64,000 nucleotides of DNA. Origin: Ziziphus jujuba (lineage: Eukaryota > Streptophyta > Magnoliopsida > Rosales > Rhamnaceae). The notes beneath the pieces were generated by a model. It was not told where the DNA came from. It saw only the letters and a list, made by a program, of their open reading frames with translations, and did no database searches. Shown one piece after another: positions 11,587 to 23,034 of the stretch. The stretch's first letter is position 1. Each line of letters starts with the position of its first letter. The position numbers were made by a program, and so were the translations under genes. Location of the stretch: the NCBI RefSeq assembly GCF_031755915.1, contig NC_083390.1, positions 13,299,001 through 13,363,000 of the forward strand. Direction: 5' to 3'.

Positions 11587-12749
11587 TAAATTTTGTTCAG
11601 GTTTGATCTATCTTTATTTGCTTTATTTGTTTTTGTGTTATTTCGCAATTTTAGCATTAGGTTAAGGTTGCATCCATCCCATACACGTTCTGCATCTTTA
11701 AAAAAAATAAAAAATAAAAATTCATTCCTAGTTGAATTAGGTTTCCTAGTTTTATCGTATCTTTGTTTCCTAATTTGTTGGTTGTCTTTTATCATTGTTC
11801 TTGATAATTTTGGTTTTTGTTGATTTTCCTTTGCTGTTTTAGTCTTAAATATTTGCATTCAAATATTCAAAAAAAAAAAAAAAAGGAAGTTTGCGGCAAC
11901 ATTTAAAAAAAAAAAAAAAAAAACTGCACATTTTGTTTATTTGGAGGTCATGGGTTTGGTGTTTGTTTTGGAGTTGGAATTGCAATTTTGGTAATTATTC
12001 TTGCTACTGCAGTTTTTTATGTTCTGTGAGTGAAAAAAAAGAAAAAAGAAAAGAAAGAAGGTAAAGCCGAATAAAAAAAAAAAAAAAGAGGAAAAAAAAA
12101 ATTATTTCGGTTTGTTGGAGTTTGATTTGTTTGCTGGAATCTTGTTGGAGCTGCTGGTTTTTTTTTTTTTTTATTTATTCAATATTTGAGTTGCTGGAGA
12201 ATTATTTTTGCTGCTGGATATTTGGATTTTGGGTGCTTAAATTATTTGGATTAAAATTAGATAAAGGAATTGATACAAAACTTGAATTACAAGAACAACA
12301 ACCAACACTTTTCTATAATTTTGTTCTCTTTGATTCTTGTTCGTATTTGAATTTCTTTTTTTGGAATTTTATTCTTGAACTCATAATCTACTACCATCTG
12401 GTGCAATTTTCAAAAATTCCAACGTTTTCCCATTATTTTGTGTTTTCTTGTCTAGAAAGCCGAAAAATTAGGATTTGTTGGATTCTTTCGGTATTGCCTA
12501 CTTTTTGCTACTGCTTTGTTGATAAGTTTAATTAAAACATACTAGTGATCTAATTGCTGTTTTGTGAGTGTTTTGATTAGAACTTTGAGATAATTCATTG
12601 AGTGGAAAAAGGCAAGAGTGTGAGAGCTTAAAAGAGGGTAAAAGCCGAAACTAGTGTGCAAACACGAGTGTCGAGACCTTGTTTGAGTGAAACACGTGAG
12701 GGAGTGAATATTGTGAGGATTTATTTTATTTTTGCAGTATTTTACTAAC
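11587..12749 (+). other. Untranslated leader of array unit 3
   Basis: Copy of the other leaders; the second poly-A run is 19 rather than 20 long, which accounts for the 5205-bp period. No gene. Confidence 0.7.
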
Positions 12750-15167
12750 ATGGCAGATTCTAGAATAAGAAGAGGGGATCCACCCTTGAGGATCAATGAG
12801 GAAGAGTCCGTAGCATTCCATGGCGATGACCGAGCTACCGGGAGTGGAGACCAAGTGGATATGAGAGCTGTCTTGGAATCAATATAGCGGGTTAGTGCTC
12901 AAGTTGAGCATGTGAATCAAAGAGTGGGAAGACTAGAAGCCTCACAAGGAAGGCCGAATACAAGAATTAGGCAAGAATTTCATGGAGGACGAGGCCGAGG
13001 ACGAGGAGGTTGCGAGAGGCTGAGAGAGGAATTTGATGAGGAGCCATTCGACAGCGACTTTGAGGAAGGTATGGACGAAACCTTTGCTGTCCAAGATAGA
13101 GCTGGCCGTGGGAGATATAGGAGGGAAGATACAGATGATGATTTGGGAAATATCAAGGTTAATATCCCACCTTTTATGGGTAAAAGTGATCCCGAAGCTT
13201 ATTTGGAGTGGGAAGAAAAAATGGAGATGATCTTTGACTGCCACAACTATTCAGAAGGTAAGAAGGTGAAGTTGGCAGCAATGGAGTTTGGCCATTATGC
13301 ACTCCAATGGTGGACAAATGAGCAAAGCACCCGAAGGAGAGTTGGTGATGACTTAATTACAACATGGCGACAAATGAAAGGAGCCATGAGGAAGCGGTTT
13401 GTGCCATCCCATTACCATAGGTTGCTGCATCAAAGGCTTCAATCTTTGTCTCAAGGAAGTAGGTCCGTGGAGGATTATTACAAAGAGATGGAGATGTTAA
13501 TGATGAGGTTGAATATGAATGAGGATAGGGAGGCAACCATGGCAAGATTTCTTGGAGGGTTAAACCGAGACATTGCCAACCAACTTGAATTACAACAATA
13601 CTTGGAATTGGAGGAGATGTTGCATGTAGCCATAAAGCTTGAGAACCAATTCAAGAGGAGGGGTGTTAGTACACGGTTTGGAGGAGTTTCTAGCAGTGGA
13701 AGGACAAGTTCAAGTGGCTGGAAAAACAATTCCACTTGTGAAAACAAGTTGAAGCCGAAATTAGGAGAAGAAACTACTAACCGGCCAAGAAGGGAGGTCA
13801 AGACCGAATCTGTCCAAGCACTTAGAGGTGAGATAAAATCTGATCCTAAACCTCAAAAATCCAGAGAAATAATTTGTTTTAAGTGCCAAGGAAGAGGACA
13901 CATAGCCAGCCAATGCCCAAATAGAAGAATCATGGTATTAAAGGGTGATGGTGAGCTGGAATCTACGAGTGAAGAAAGTGAGGATGAAGCCAAGCAAGAG
14001 GAGGAGGACTTGGAGGATGAACCCGAAACTTTGCAAGCATCCAATGATGAATTAAACTTGCTTTCTAGGAGAGTACTTGCTGCATATAAAGATGAGGATG
14101 AAATTCAAAGAGAGAACATCTTCCACACCCGATGTGAAATTCAAGGTAAGATTTGTAGTATGATTATTGATAGTGGAAGTTGTACAAATGTAATTAGTAA
14201 CATTGTAGTTGATAAATTCGGCTTAATAACTATTAAACATCCAGAACCTTATAGATTACAATGGCTTAATGATAGTGGTGAAATAAAAGTGAATAAACAA
14301 GCCAAAGTAAAATTTAATATAGGTCGATATGAGGATGTAGTTTTATGTGATATTGTACCCATGATTGCTGGACATATACTATTAGGTAGACCATGGCAAT
14401 TTAATAAAGATGCTACTCATTTTGGTCGAGAAAATAGTATTGTTTTCAGGTTTAAAGGGAAGAAGGTCAAGCTGGAACCATTATCTCCTAAAGAGGTTTA
14501 CAAAGACCAATTACGAATGCAACAAAGAAGAGAAGCCGAAAAGCTCAAGGAAAAAGTAAGTATGGCACCAACGGCTTCACCATCCTTTCAAGAAGGTAAG
14601 AATGAGGTTGCTGATCAAGGTAAGGTTTCTAAGACTCATATTGAGTGGAAAGATCAAGGAAAAACCAAAAGAGAGGGGAAAGAAAGTGGCAAACCCGAGA
14701 GCTTGGAGAAGGAAGGGAAATCTGAAGGTTTGCGCCAATCCGAGAGAAAAAAAGAAAAAGAAAGAAAAGAAAGGTCAAGTAGCAACTTTTATTTGAGTTT
14801 AGGGGATATTAATAAGGTTATTGAGTGTAAGAAACCTTTGCTGGTCATGATTTATAAAGAAAATTATTTTAATGATCAAACTAACATTGAAGAACTTGAA
14901 TTGCCAAGTTCAATGATTTTTCTTTTGAAGGAATTTGGAGATGTCTTCCCAAATGAAATTCCAAGTGGACTACCATCCAATCAAGAGGGCAAAGGTAAGC
15001 TTGCTATCCAAGGTAAGTCTTCTAATACTCAGGTTGTGTGGAAAGATTTTAATAAAACCAAGAGTGAAAAATTTGGTGCAAAAGCCGAGAGTGAGGAAGG
15101 TGAGATGGCATTGAGTGAGAAAGGAAAAGGAAGACAAGAAAGAAAAAAATATAAATTTTTATCTTAG
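12750..15167 (+). pseudogene. Gag-protease, array unit 3
   Basis: Protein identical to unit 1, including the TAG 135 bases after the ATG and the one-base insertion that ends the frame at 15167. The shared lesions place them before the amplification. Confidence 0.9.
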
Positions 15168-16062
15168 CTTTGGTGATGTTAATAAAGTAATTATGAATAA
15201 GAAATCATTGCTGACCATGAATTTTAAAGATACTTACTTAAAGATGTCTTTATTGCATAGAACTTTATCTGCATTGTTGAGAGCTTTACTTAGTGGTAAT
15301 TTGAAAATTTGGGAAATATTGTTTGCTAACTTTAAAAAGTGTACTTTTTACCATAATGAGCATGTATGTCTAGATTTTGTTGTAATAGTATTTGACCCAG
15401 GAGAATTGGTTTGGTTGCACTTGCGAAAGGAAAGGTTTCCTAATCAAAGAAAGTCAAAGCTCATGCCGCCTATGGATGGACTTTTTCAAGTTTTGGAGCC
15501 GAATAACAAGAATGCCTACAAGCTTGATTTACCGGGTGAGTATAACATGAGTGCTGCATTTAATGTTGCTGATTTAACTCCTTTTGCTGCAGGTGATGAT
15601 CTTGATTTGAGGACAAATCCTTTTCAAGAGGAGGGGAATGATATGATTCCGCCCGAGGCCGCTCAACCGATAACCCGCTGGGGTGCTGACTCGACACGGA
15701 TGAAGACTAGGCCAATCAAAAGAGCTCAAATTAAGAGATTTAAGGGCAACCTGGGAGTATTTATACAGAGGGTAATCAATCTCAACAGAGCTTGTCCATA
15801 CTTGAAGATACAAAGCCTATTCGAAGCATCCAAGTGGTGGAAGCCGATACGGACCCGGGTGACGGTTTTAGTACATTTTTGGAGTCCGGGGAGCATGAAA
15901 TGGTTCCAATGCTTTATGGGTTCAATACATATGCCTAAGAGGTCATGGAATCAATTTAAATCAGCCTCAAATGCAATCAAAAAGGGCTTGTACGGACAGC
16001 CTCAACAATTTGGCCGAATTTGCTGTATTGCTTGCTGGCTTTACTGTATTTTACTGTATTAG
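15115..16062 (+). pseudogene. Scrambled pol remnant and integrase tail, array unit 3
   Basis: Protein identical to the tails of units 1 and 2. The last part is read within LTR 4. Confidence 0.85.
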
Positions 16063-16777
16063 CCTTTTCTTATTTTTTCCAAGCATGGGCAACGTGTGGG
16101 CCTTCATATTCAGTTTATTTGGCATCCTACAAAGCATCTAGAAGCTGATTTGGAGCTCAATTTGGTCAAAGATTAGTCAAAGTCAATGTAGTCAAAAAGC
16201 TAGTATTTTAGTTTCCTAATTTTATTCTACTTTTTGTTTTAGGAAACTACCATTATTTTTAGTTTCTATTTATTTATTTTCTGGACAAATAAGATTAGGA
16301 AAGTTATTATTTTATTATTTTCTTTGTAAATTAATTAATTCCTAATTCAAAATAAAGGAATTAATTAATCCAAATTAGATTAGGAAAAGGAAAGTTTCGG
16401 CCAAGGTAGAATTCTTCATTGAGTGGCCGGTTTTTCCTAGGGTTTTTAGGGTTTATTTTGTTTCTTTCAAAGCCTATTTAAAGGCTTATTTTTCATTAAT
16501 AAGATAACTTTAAACTTTGATTTGATTAAGAAAATATTTGTGAGATTAATTATCTCTTTGTTCTTTGAGAACACCTAAAACACCATTAGAGAATTGGTTG
16601 TTTAGCTTGACTTATCAATAGGTTTTCCATCCCCTATTGTGGCGTCTACATTATACCAAGGTTTCTAACCACAGGTTGGTTAGGGGTTGAGGTCCATTCC
16701 ATTAGAACTTGAACTTAATTAAAGATCCGGGCTAATATAATACGGGTTTAAGAGCAGGTCGTCCTAGGTTCGTATCA
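15639..16777 (+). repeat. Array LTR 4, right end of the array (1139 bp)
   Basis: Full-length, with one noticed difference (A at 16751 where the others have G). It ends CGTATCA and is followed at once by ATACCTGAAGATAC, the interior of another family A LTR, instead of a primer site. ATACC is therefore the predicted target-site duplication. Confidence 0.95.
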
Positions 16778-17761
16778 ATACCTGAAGATACAAGATCCGT
16801 TTTAAGCCTCTAAGTGGTGGAGACCGAGATACGGACCCCGGTAGCTATTTTTGTGCAAATTTGGACTTCCAACAGTAAGGAATGGTTATAACACTTCATG
16901 AACTCAATGAATATCATTAATAGGACATGGAATCCAGCTAAGGTAGAATCAAAAGCATCTAAAAAGGAATCGTATGGACAGCCTCTCAATTTGGCCGAAA
17001 ATGTACTGTTTTGCCGCTGGTCTTGACTTTTCGTATTGTTTAACTTAATTCAATCAAGGGACAACATGTAGGAATCATTATTAATCATATTTGGCATCCT
17101 AAATGGCATATGAAAGCTGATTTGGAGCCCAAACAAGGTGGATATTGGTCAAACATATCTTAGTAGTCAAACTAGTCAACTAGTTTCCTAATTTGATTTT
17201 AACTTTTCGTTTTAGGAAATTAGTCTTTTATTTTGATTTTTATTTATTTATTTATTTGATGGAAAAATAAGTTTAGGAAAGTTATTGTTTTAGTATTTCA
17301 ATTGTAAATTAATTAATTCTTAATTCAAAATAAAGGAATTAATTAATCCAAATTAGTTTAGGAAACTAAGAAAAATTAGGCACCTTCCTTTTCTCTACTT
17401 TCTTTTTCTCAACACTTTGTGTCTGGTTTTGAATTAATTTTTTAGGGATTTTGCTTTGTAATATTAGCCTATTTAATGGCTTATTTTCAATGAGAAATCA
17501 GGCTTGAATTTTATACAGAAAATTATTTGTGAAATTGAATTCTCTTTGTTTTTTTGAACACCTAAAACACCATTAGTGAATGAGTGGTTTAGTTTGACTT
17601 ATCAATATGCTTTCCATCACCTATTGTGATGTCTTCATTATATACCAAGGTTTCTAATCATAGGTTGGTTAGGAGTCAAGGTGACCATTAGAACTTGAAT
17701 ATAATTAGATCTGAGCTAATATAATACGGGTTTAGAAATAGGTCCTCGTAGGTTCGTATCA
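16778..17761 (+). repeat. Family A LTR, first ~159 bp displaced by the array insertion
   Basis: It aligns by eye with array LTR 1 from about position 181 onward, including the hairpin (near 17310), the TATA-like box, CACCTAAAACACCATTAG and the GTTCGTATCA end. Confidence 0.85.
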
Positions 17762-17763
17762 TT

Positions 17764-17775
17764 TGGTATCAGAGC
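17764..17775 (+). promoter_or_regulatory. Primer binding site of the older element
   Basis: TGGTATCAGAGC two bases after the LTR end. Confidence 0.9.
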
Positions 17776-18911
17776 CAAATTTTTGTTCAGGTTTGATCTA
17801 TCTTTATTTGCTTTATTTGTTTTTATGTTATTCTACAATTTTAGCATTAGGTTAAGGTTTCTTCTATCATCATACACATTCTGCATATTTTTTATTTAAA
17901 AAAAAATTCATTCCTAGTCAAATTAGGTTTTCCTTGTTCTATCGTAATTTTGTTTCCTAGTTTGTTGGTTGTCTTTCATTATTGTTCTTGTTAATTTTAG
18001 TATTTTTTTTTCATTGCTGTTTTAGTTTTAAATATGTGTACTCATATATTCAAAAAGAGAAAAGGAAAAAAAAAAGAAAAGCTGAACAGATATAAAAAAA
18101 ATAAAACAATTGCACAATTTGTATTTTGTTTGGGAGGTCACGGGTTTGGTGATTGTTTGGTGTTGGAATTGCAATTTTATTGTTGATTCTTGATATTGCA
18201 GTTGTATTATGTTCTGTGAGTAAAAAAAAAGAAGAAAGAAAAAAAAGCCTAATAAAGAAAAAAAAATTTTGATTTGTTGAATTTGGTGTTGAAATTTGTT
18301 ACTGAAAATTTTTTAGAGCTGCTGATTTGTTGATTATTAATTCAATATTTGGAGTTGCTGGAGAATTATTTTGTTGCTGGATATTTGAATTCTGGGTGCT
18401 CAAATTGTTGGATTGAAATTAGTTAAAGGAATTGATACAAAACTCCAATTACAAGGACGACAACCAACACTACTCTTTAATTTTGTTCAAATTGATTCTT
18501 GTTTGAATTTGAATTTCTTTCTCTAAAATTTCATTCTTGGATTATCAATTTATTACCACATAGTCCAATTCTTATTAATTCCAAAAGTTTCTTATTGATT
18601 TACCTTATTTTGCCTAGAAAAGCCAAAAACTAGGTTTTGTTAATTCATTCGGTATTGCTTTCTTTTTGCTACTGTTTTGTTGATAAGTTTAATTAAAACA
18701 TACTTATGATCTAATTGCTGTTTTGTGGGTGTTTTAATTAGAACTTTAAGATAAGTCACTTAGTGGAAAAAGGCAAGAGTATGTGAGCTTAAAAGAGGGT
18801 AAAAATTAAAACTAGTGTGAAAGCACAAGTGTCGAGACCTTGATTGAGTGGAACACGTGAGGGAGTGACTTTTGGTGAGAATTTATTTTATTTTGCATTA
18901 TTTATACCAAC
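17776..18911 (+). other. Untranslated leader of the older element
   Basis: Diverged copy of the array leader, with shorter A runs. No gene seen. Confidence 0.65.
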
Positions 18912-20555
18912 ATGGCAGATTCAAGGATGAGGAGAGGAGATCCACCACTAAGAATTAATGAAGAAGAATCCGTAGGATTCCATGGTGATTCCCGCGATAC
19001 GGGGAATGGTGAGCAAACGGACATGAGGGCTATCTTGGAATGATTACAGTGGATGAATGCTCAATTTGACCACATAAATCAAAGGATGGACAAAATAGAA
19101 ACATCTCATGGTGGACCAAATTTGAGGCAAGAGTTCCATGGAGGTTGAGGTCGAGGTCGAGGAGGCCGTGGACGACTAGAGAGGAGTTTGAGTAGGAAAA
19201 ATTTTAGAGATGATTTTAAGGAAGGAATGGATGAAACACTTACTTTCCAAGATAGGCTAGGTCGTGAGAGGCACAGGAGAGAGGAGGTATATGATGATCT
19301 TGGCAACATCAAGGTAAACATACCACCTTTCATGGGAAAAAGTGACCTGGAGGCTTACTTGGAATGGGAGGAGTGTATGGAGATGATCTTCGATTACCAT
19401 AACTATTCAGAGGCTAAGAAGGTGAAATTGGCAGCAATGGAATTTGGCCATTACGCACTCCAATGGTGGACTAATGAGCAAAACACCCAAAGGAGAGTAG
19501 GCGATGACTTGATCACTATATGTCGACAAATGAAAGGAGCCATGAGGAAGCGATTCGTACCATCACACTAACATAGGTTGCTGCATCAAAGACTTCAATC
19601 TTTATCTCAAGGAATTAGGTCCATAGAAGATTATTACATGGAGAAGGAGATGGTTATGATGAGCATAAACATGAATGAAGATAGGGAAGCAACCATGGCA
19701 AGGTTTTTGGGTGGTTTGAATCGTGATACAGCCAACCAAGTAGAGCTTCAACAATATGTAGAATTAGAGGAGATGCTTCATGTGGCCATCAAAATTAAAA
19801 ACCAATTCAAGAGGAGGGGAAGCTCATGGTTTGGAGGAGTTACAAACAGCGGGAGGTCAAATCCAAAAGCTTGAAGAAGCAATCTCATCTACGATTCAAA
19901 GCCAATAGCGAAACTATGTGAAGAAAGTTCCAATCGGCCAAAAAGGGAGTCCAAAGATGAATCTATCCCAACACCAAAGAATGAGGCAAAATATGATCCT
20001 AAAACTTGAAGATGAAGCTGAGACACTCCATTCATCCAATGCCGAATTAAACTTGGTTTCTAGGAGAGTACTTGCTGTATACAAGGATGAGGATCAAGTT
20101 CAAAGGGAAAATATCTTCCACACCCGATGTGAAATCCAAGGTAAGATTTGTAGTATGATTATTGATAGTGGAACTTGTACAGATGTAATTAGTAACATTG
20201 TGATTGATAAATTAGGCTTAACAAATATTAAACATCCCGAACCATATAGATTACAATGGCTTAAAGATAATGGTAAAATGAAAGTGAATAAACAAGCCAA
20301 GGTAAAATTTAGTATAGATAAATATGTGGATGTTGTTTTGTGTGATGTTGTGCCTATGCATGCCGAACATATATATTAGGTAGACCATGGCAATTTTATA
20401 AAGGTGCTACTCATTATGGTCGAGAGAATTGTATTGTTTTTAGATTTAATGGTAGGAAGGTCAAGTTGGAGCCACTGATTCCCAAGAAAGCATATACAGA
20501 CCAATTGTAAATACAACAAAGAAGGGAGGCCAAGAAGCTTAAGGAGAAAGCTAGT
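18912..20555 (+). pseudogene. Degraded Gag-protease of the older non-autonomous element
   Basis: Starts at ATG 18912 in the context CAACATGGCAGATTC shared with the other copies. In-frame stops lie at 19041, 19146, 19569 and 19872. A deletion near 20008 removes the zinc knuckle entirely and changes frame. The protease segment (IIDSGTCTDVIS, about 20157) keeps DSG but loses one base near 20373. The Gag domain itself (19310-19830) is well recognisable ([23 protein letters not shown]). Not functional. Confidence 0.8.
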
Positions 20556-21264
20556 ATGGCACCTACGGCTTCACCATCCATCCAAGAGGGTAAGTTTGAG
20601 CTTGCTGTCCAAGGTAAGCATTCTAAAACACAAATTAAATGGAAAAATCATGCGAAAGCTGAAAGTGGGGTGAAAAAAATATTGAAAGCTGAGAGGCTTA
20701 GTGAGAAACTCGAGAGAGAGGAAGAATGTGAGGTGGCTGAGAGAAAGAAAGGAAAAGAAAGAAAAGAGAGGAAAAGTAAAAACAATTATCTGAGTTTTGG
20801 GGATGTTAATAAGGCTATCTTGAGTAAGAAACCATTACTGGTCATGAATTATAAAGATACTTATTTAAAGATGCTTTTGTTGTTTAGAACTTTATCTGCA
20901 TTTTTGAGAGCTTTATTTTGTGGCAATTTGAAAATTAGGAAGAGATTATTTGCTAACTTGAGAAAGTGTAATTTTTGCCGTAATGAGCATGTATTTTTAG
21001 ATCTTGTTGTGGTAGTGTTTGAACCAGGAGATTTGATTTGGTTGCACTTACAAAAGGAAAGGTTTCCAAAACAAAGAAAGTCAAATTTATGCCGCACGTG
21101 GATGTATCTTTTCAAGTTTTGTAGTGGCTTAATGAAAATACTTACAAACTTAACTTATCGGGTGAGCATAATATTAGTGCTACATTGAATATTGCTGAAT
21201 TATCTCCTTTCTCTGCAGGTGATGACTTTGATTTGATGGCAAATCCTTTTCAAGAGGAAGGGAA
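20556..21264 (+). pseudogene. Single-linker scrambled pol tail of the older element
   Basis: After one lysine-rich linker (to about 20870) it goes straight into the scrambled series: integrase piece (RTLSAFLRALFCGNLKI), RT piece (LFANLRKCNFCRNEHVFLDLVV), integrase C-terminus (GDLIWLHLQKERFPKQRK). The same junctions occur in the array, so the scramble is ancestral. The extra linker and RT-start segment of the array are absent. The purine tract CAAGAGGAAGGGAA precedes the LTR at 21265. Confidence 0.8.
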
Positions 21265-21470
21265 TTATGTGATTCCACCCCTGCCCGTTCAACCGACTAC
21301 CCGCTTGGGTGCGGGTTCTATACAAATGAGGATGAGGCATCTTTATTATACCAGGGTTTCTAATCATAGGTTGGGTAGGGTTTAATTTTTTTCCATTAGA
21401 ACTTTAACTTCATTGAGATCCGGACTAACATAGTATGTGTTTAGACACGAGTCGACCTAGGTACGTATCA
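21265..21470 (+). repeat. Shortened family A LTR shared by two elements (206 bp)
   Basis: It begins TTATGTGATTCC after a purine tract (TG mutated to TT), keeps about 80 bp of the LTR start, then jumps to the last ~125 bp and ends ACGTATCA. It is followed by a primer site. It therefore acts as 3' LTR of the element on the left and 5' LTR of the one on the right. The central ~900 bp, including hairpin and TATA box, are deleted. Confidence 0.75.
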
Positions 21471-21472
21471 TT

Positions 21473-21484
21473 TGGTATTAGAGC
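21473..21484 (+). promoter_or_regulatory. Mutated primer binding site
   Basis: TGGTATTAGAGC, one base different from the usual site, two bases after the shortened LTR. Confidence 0.85.
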
Positions 21485-22619
21485 CAATATTTTGTTCAGG
21501 TTCGATCTATCTTATTTGTTTATTTTGTTTTGTGTTAATCTGCAATTTTAGCATTAGGTTAAGGTTGCTTCTATCATAATACACGTTCTGTATATTTAAA
21601 ACAAAAAAAAAAAAAAACTCATTCCTGGTCAAATTAGGTTTTCCTTGTTTTACTATATTTTTGCTTCCTAGTTTGTTGGTTGATTTTTATCATTACTCTT
21701 GTTAATTTGGTTTATTGTTGATTTTTCTTTTCTATTTTATTCTTAATTAGTTGCATTCATATATTAAAAAAAAAAAAAGAAAAAAGGAAAAAAAAGTGTG
21801 TTTGTGCTAACAAATACAAAATTCACAAATTTTGCAAACTTTGCATTGTGTGGTCTTGTGTTTGGTAGTTATTTTGCAGTTGTTAATTCTTGCTAGTGCA
21901 ATTGAGATTATATTTTTTTTGTTAAAAAAAAAAAGAAGAAGAAAAGCCAAATAAATAAAAAAAAGGCCAGTTTGGTTAAAGTTGGAGTTTAAATTTGTTT
22001 GCTGGAAATTTTTTGGAACTGCTGAGTTGTTGCTTATTTGTTCAATATTTGGAGCTGCTGGAAATTCAGTTTTGCTGTTGGATATTTGTATCTTTTTGAG
22101 TGCAAAATTATTTGGATTAAAAATAGTTAAAGGATTTGATACAAAACTTGAATTACAAAGAACAACAACCAACAACTATCCTATATTTTTATTCAATTTG
22201 ATTCTTGTTGATGTTTGAATTTCTTTCTCTATGTTTATTCGTTGAATTATTGGTTCATTCATGTTCTGGACAGCTTTTATTTCATTCTAAAAATTCACTT
22301 GTTGATTTACCTTTTTTTTGCTTAGAAAAGCCGAGAACTAGGTTATATTAATTCACTCGATATTGCTTGCTTATTGCTATTGTTTTGTTGATAAGTTTAA
22401 TTAAAACATACTTGTGATCTAATCGTTGTTTAATGGGTGTTTTGACTAGAACTTTGAGGTAATTCTTTGAGTGGAAAAAGGAAAAAGAGTGTGAGCTTAA
22501 AAGATGGTAAAAACTGAAACTAGTGTGCAAACACGAGTGTCGAGACCTTATTTGAATGAAACACATGAGGGAGTGAATTTGGTGAGGATTTATTTTATTT
22601 TTGCAATATATTTACTAAC
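21485..22619 (+). other. Untranslated leader of the degraded autonomous-type element
   Basis: Diverged family A leader with A-rich runs near 21600, 21765 and 21925. No gene seen. Confidence 0.6.
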
Positions 22620-23034
22620 ATAACAGATTCAAGGATGAGAAGTGGAGTAGGAGATGGCTCGTTGAGAATTAACGAAGAGGAGTCCGTAGGATTCAAAGGT
22701 GATTCCTGAGCTAGGGGGATGGGAGATGCGTACGCGGACATGATGGCGGTCTTGGAGCAATTACAGTTGATGAATGCTAGCTTTGATCACCTAGATCAAA
22801 TGATGGACAGGTTGGAAACATCACAAGGAAGGCCAAATCCAAGGTTAGATGTACGTGGAGGTCGAGGTCGAGGTCGAGGTCGAGGAGGCCGTGGCCAACC
22901 TAGAGAGGAATTTGGGGAAGGTAATTTTGGAGATGACTTTGATGAGGGGTTTGATAAAATTTTTGCTTACCAAGGAAGGAAAAACTATCAGAGACTAGCA
23001 AGGGAGAAGGATGCTGATCTTGGAAATATCAAGG
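22620..23034 (+). pseudogene. Gag N-terminal part, broken
   Basis: The start codon has become ATA (22620-22622) and TGA 22707 follows in frame. From ATG 22719 an open frame encodes a Gag N-terminus with a (RG)n-rich stretch (about 22855-22895) up to the sequence preceding the Gag domain (DADLGNIKV). It stops at the solo-LTR insertion; the frame beyond 23034 is LTR sequence, not Gag. Confidence 0.75.

Larger units (their letters stand above)
1..16777 (+). mobile_element. Tandem array of a non-autonomous Ty3/gypsy element (LTR-sharing)
   Basis: Four LTRs (22, 5228, 10434, 15639) alternate with three internal domains, each LTR serving as the 3' LTR of one unit and the 5' LTR of the next. The window opens inside the polypurine tract of a further unit, so the array has at least four internal domains. 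The period is 5206, 5206 and 5205 bp. Encoded proteins are identical between copies except one Ser/Leu change. I noticed only a few base differences overall: 8047, 11434, 16751 and one A fewer in a poly-A run of copy 3. The right edge abuts a related LTR broken at its position about 159. Unequal recombination between LTRs, or integration of multimeric cDNA, could produce this; an assembly artefact is also possible. Confidence 0.93.
16778..21470 (+). mobile_element. Older degraded non-autonomous family A gypsy element
   Basis: A 5'-interrupted LTR, primer site, leader, broken Gag-protease, the same scrambled pol tail as the array, a purine tract and a shortened LTR follow in order. It carries a single linker copy, unlike the array. 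Several stops, frameshifts and deletions mark it as much older. Its missing first ~159 LTR bases should lie left of the array, outside the window. Confidence 0.8.

Noticed and set aside
1..16777. CRISPR or classical satellite array
   Set aside because: Units are 5.2 kb and contain LTRs, primer sites and gag; no short spaced repeats are present.
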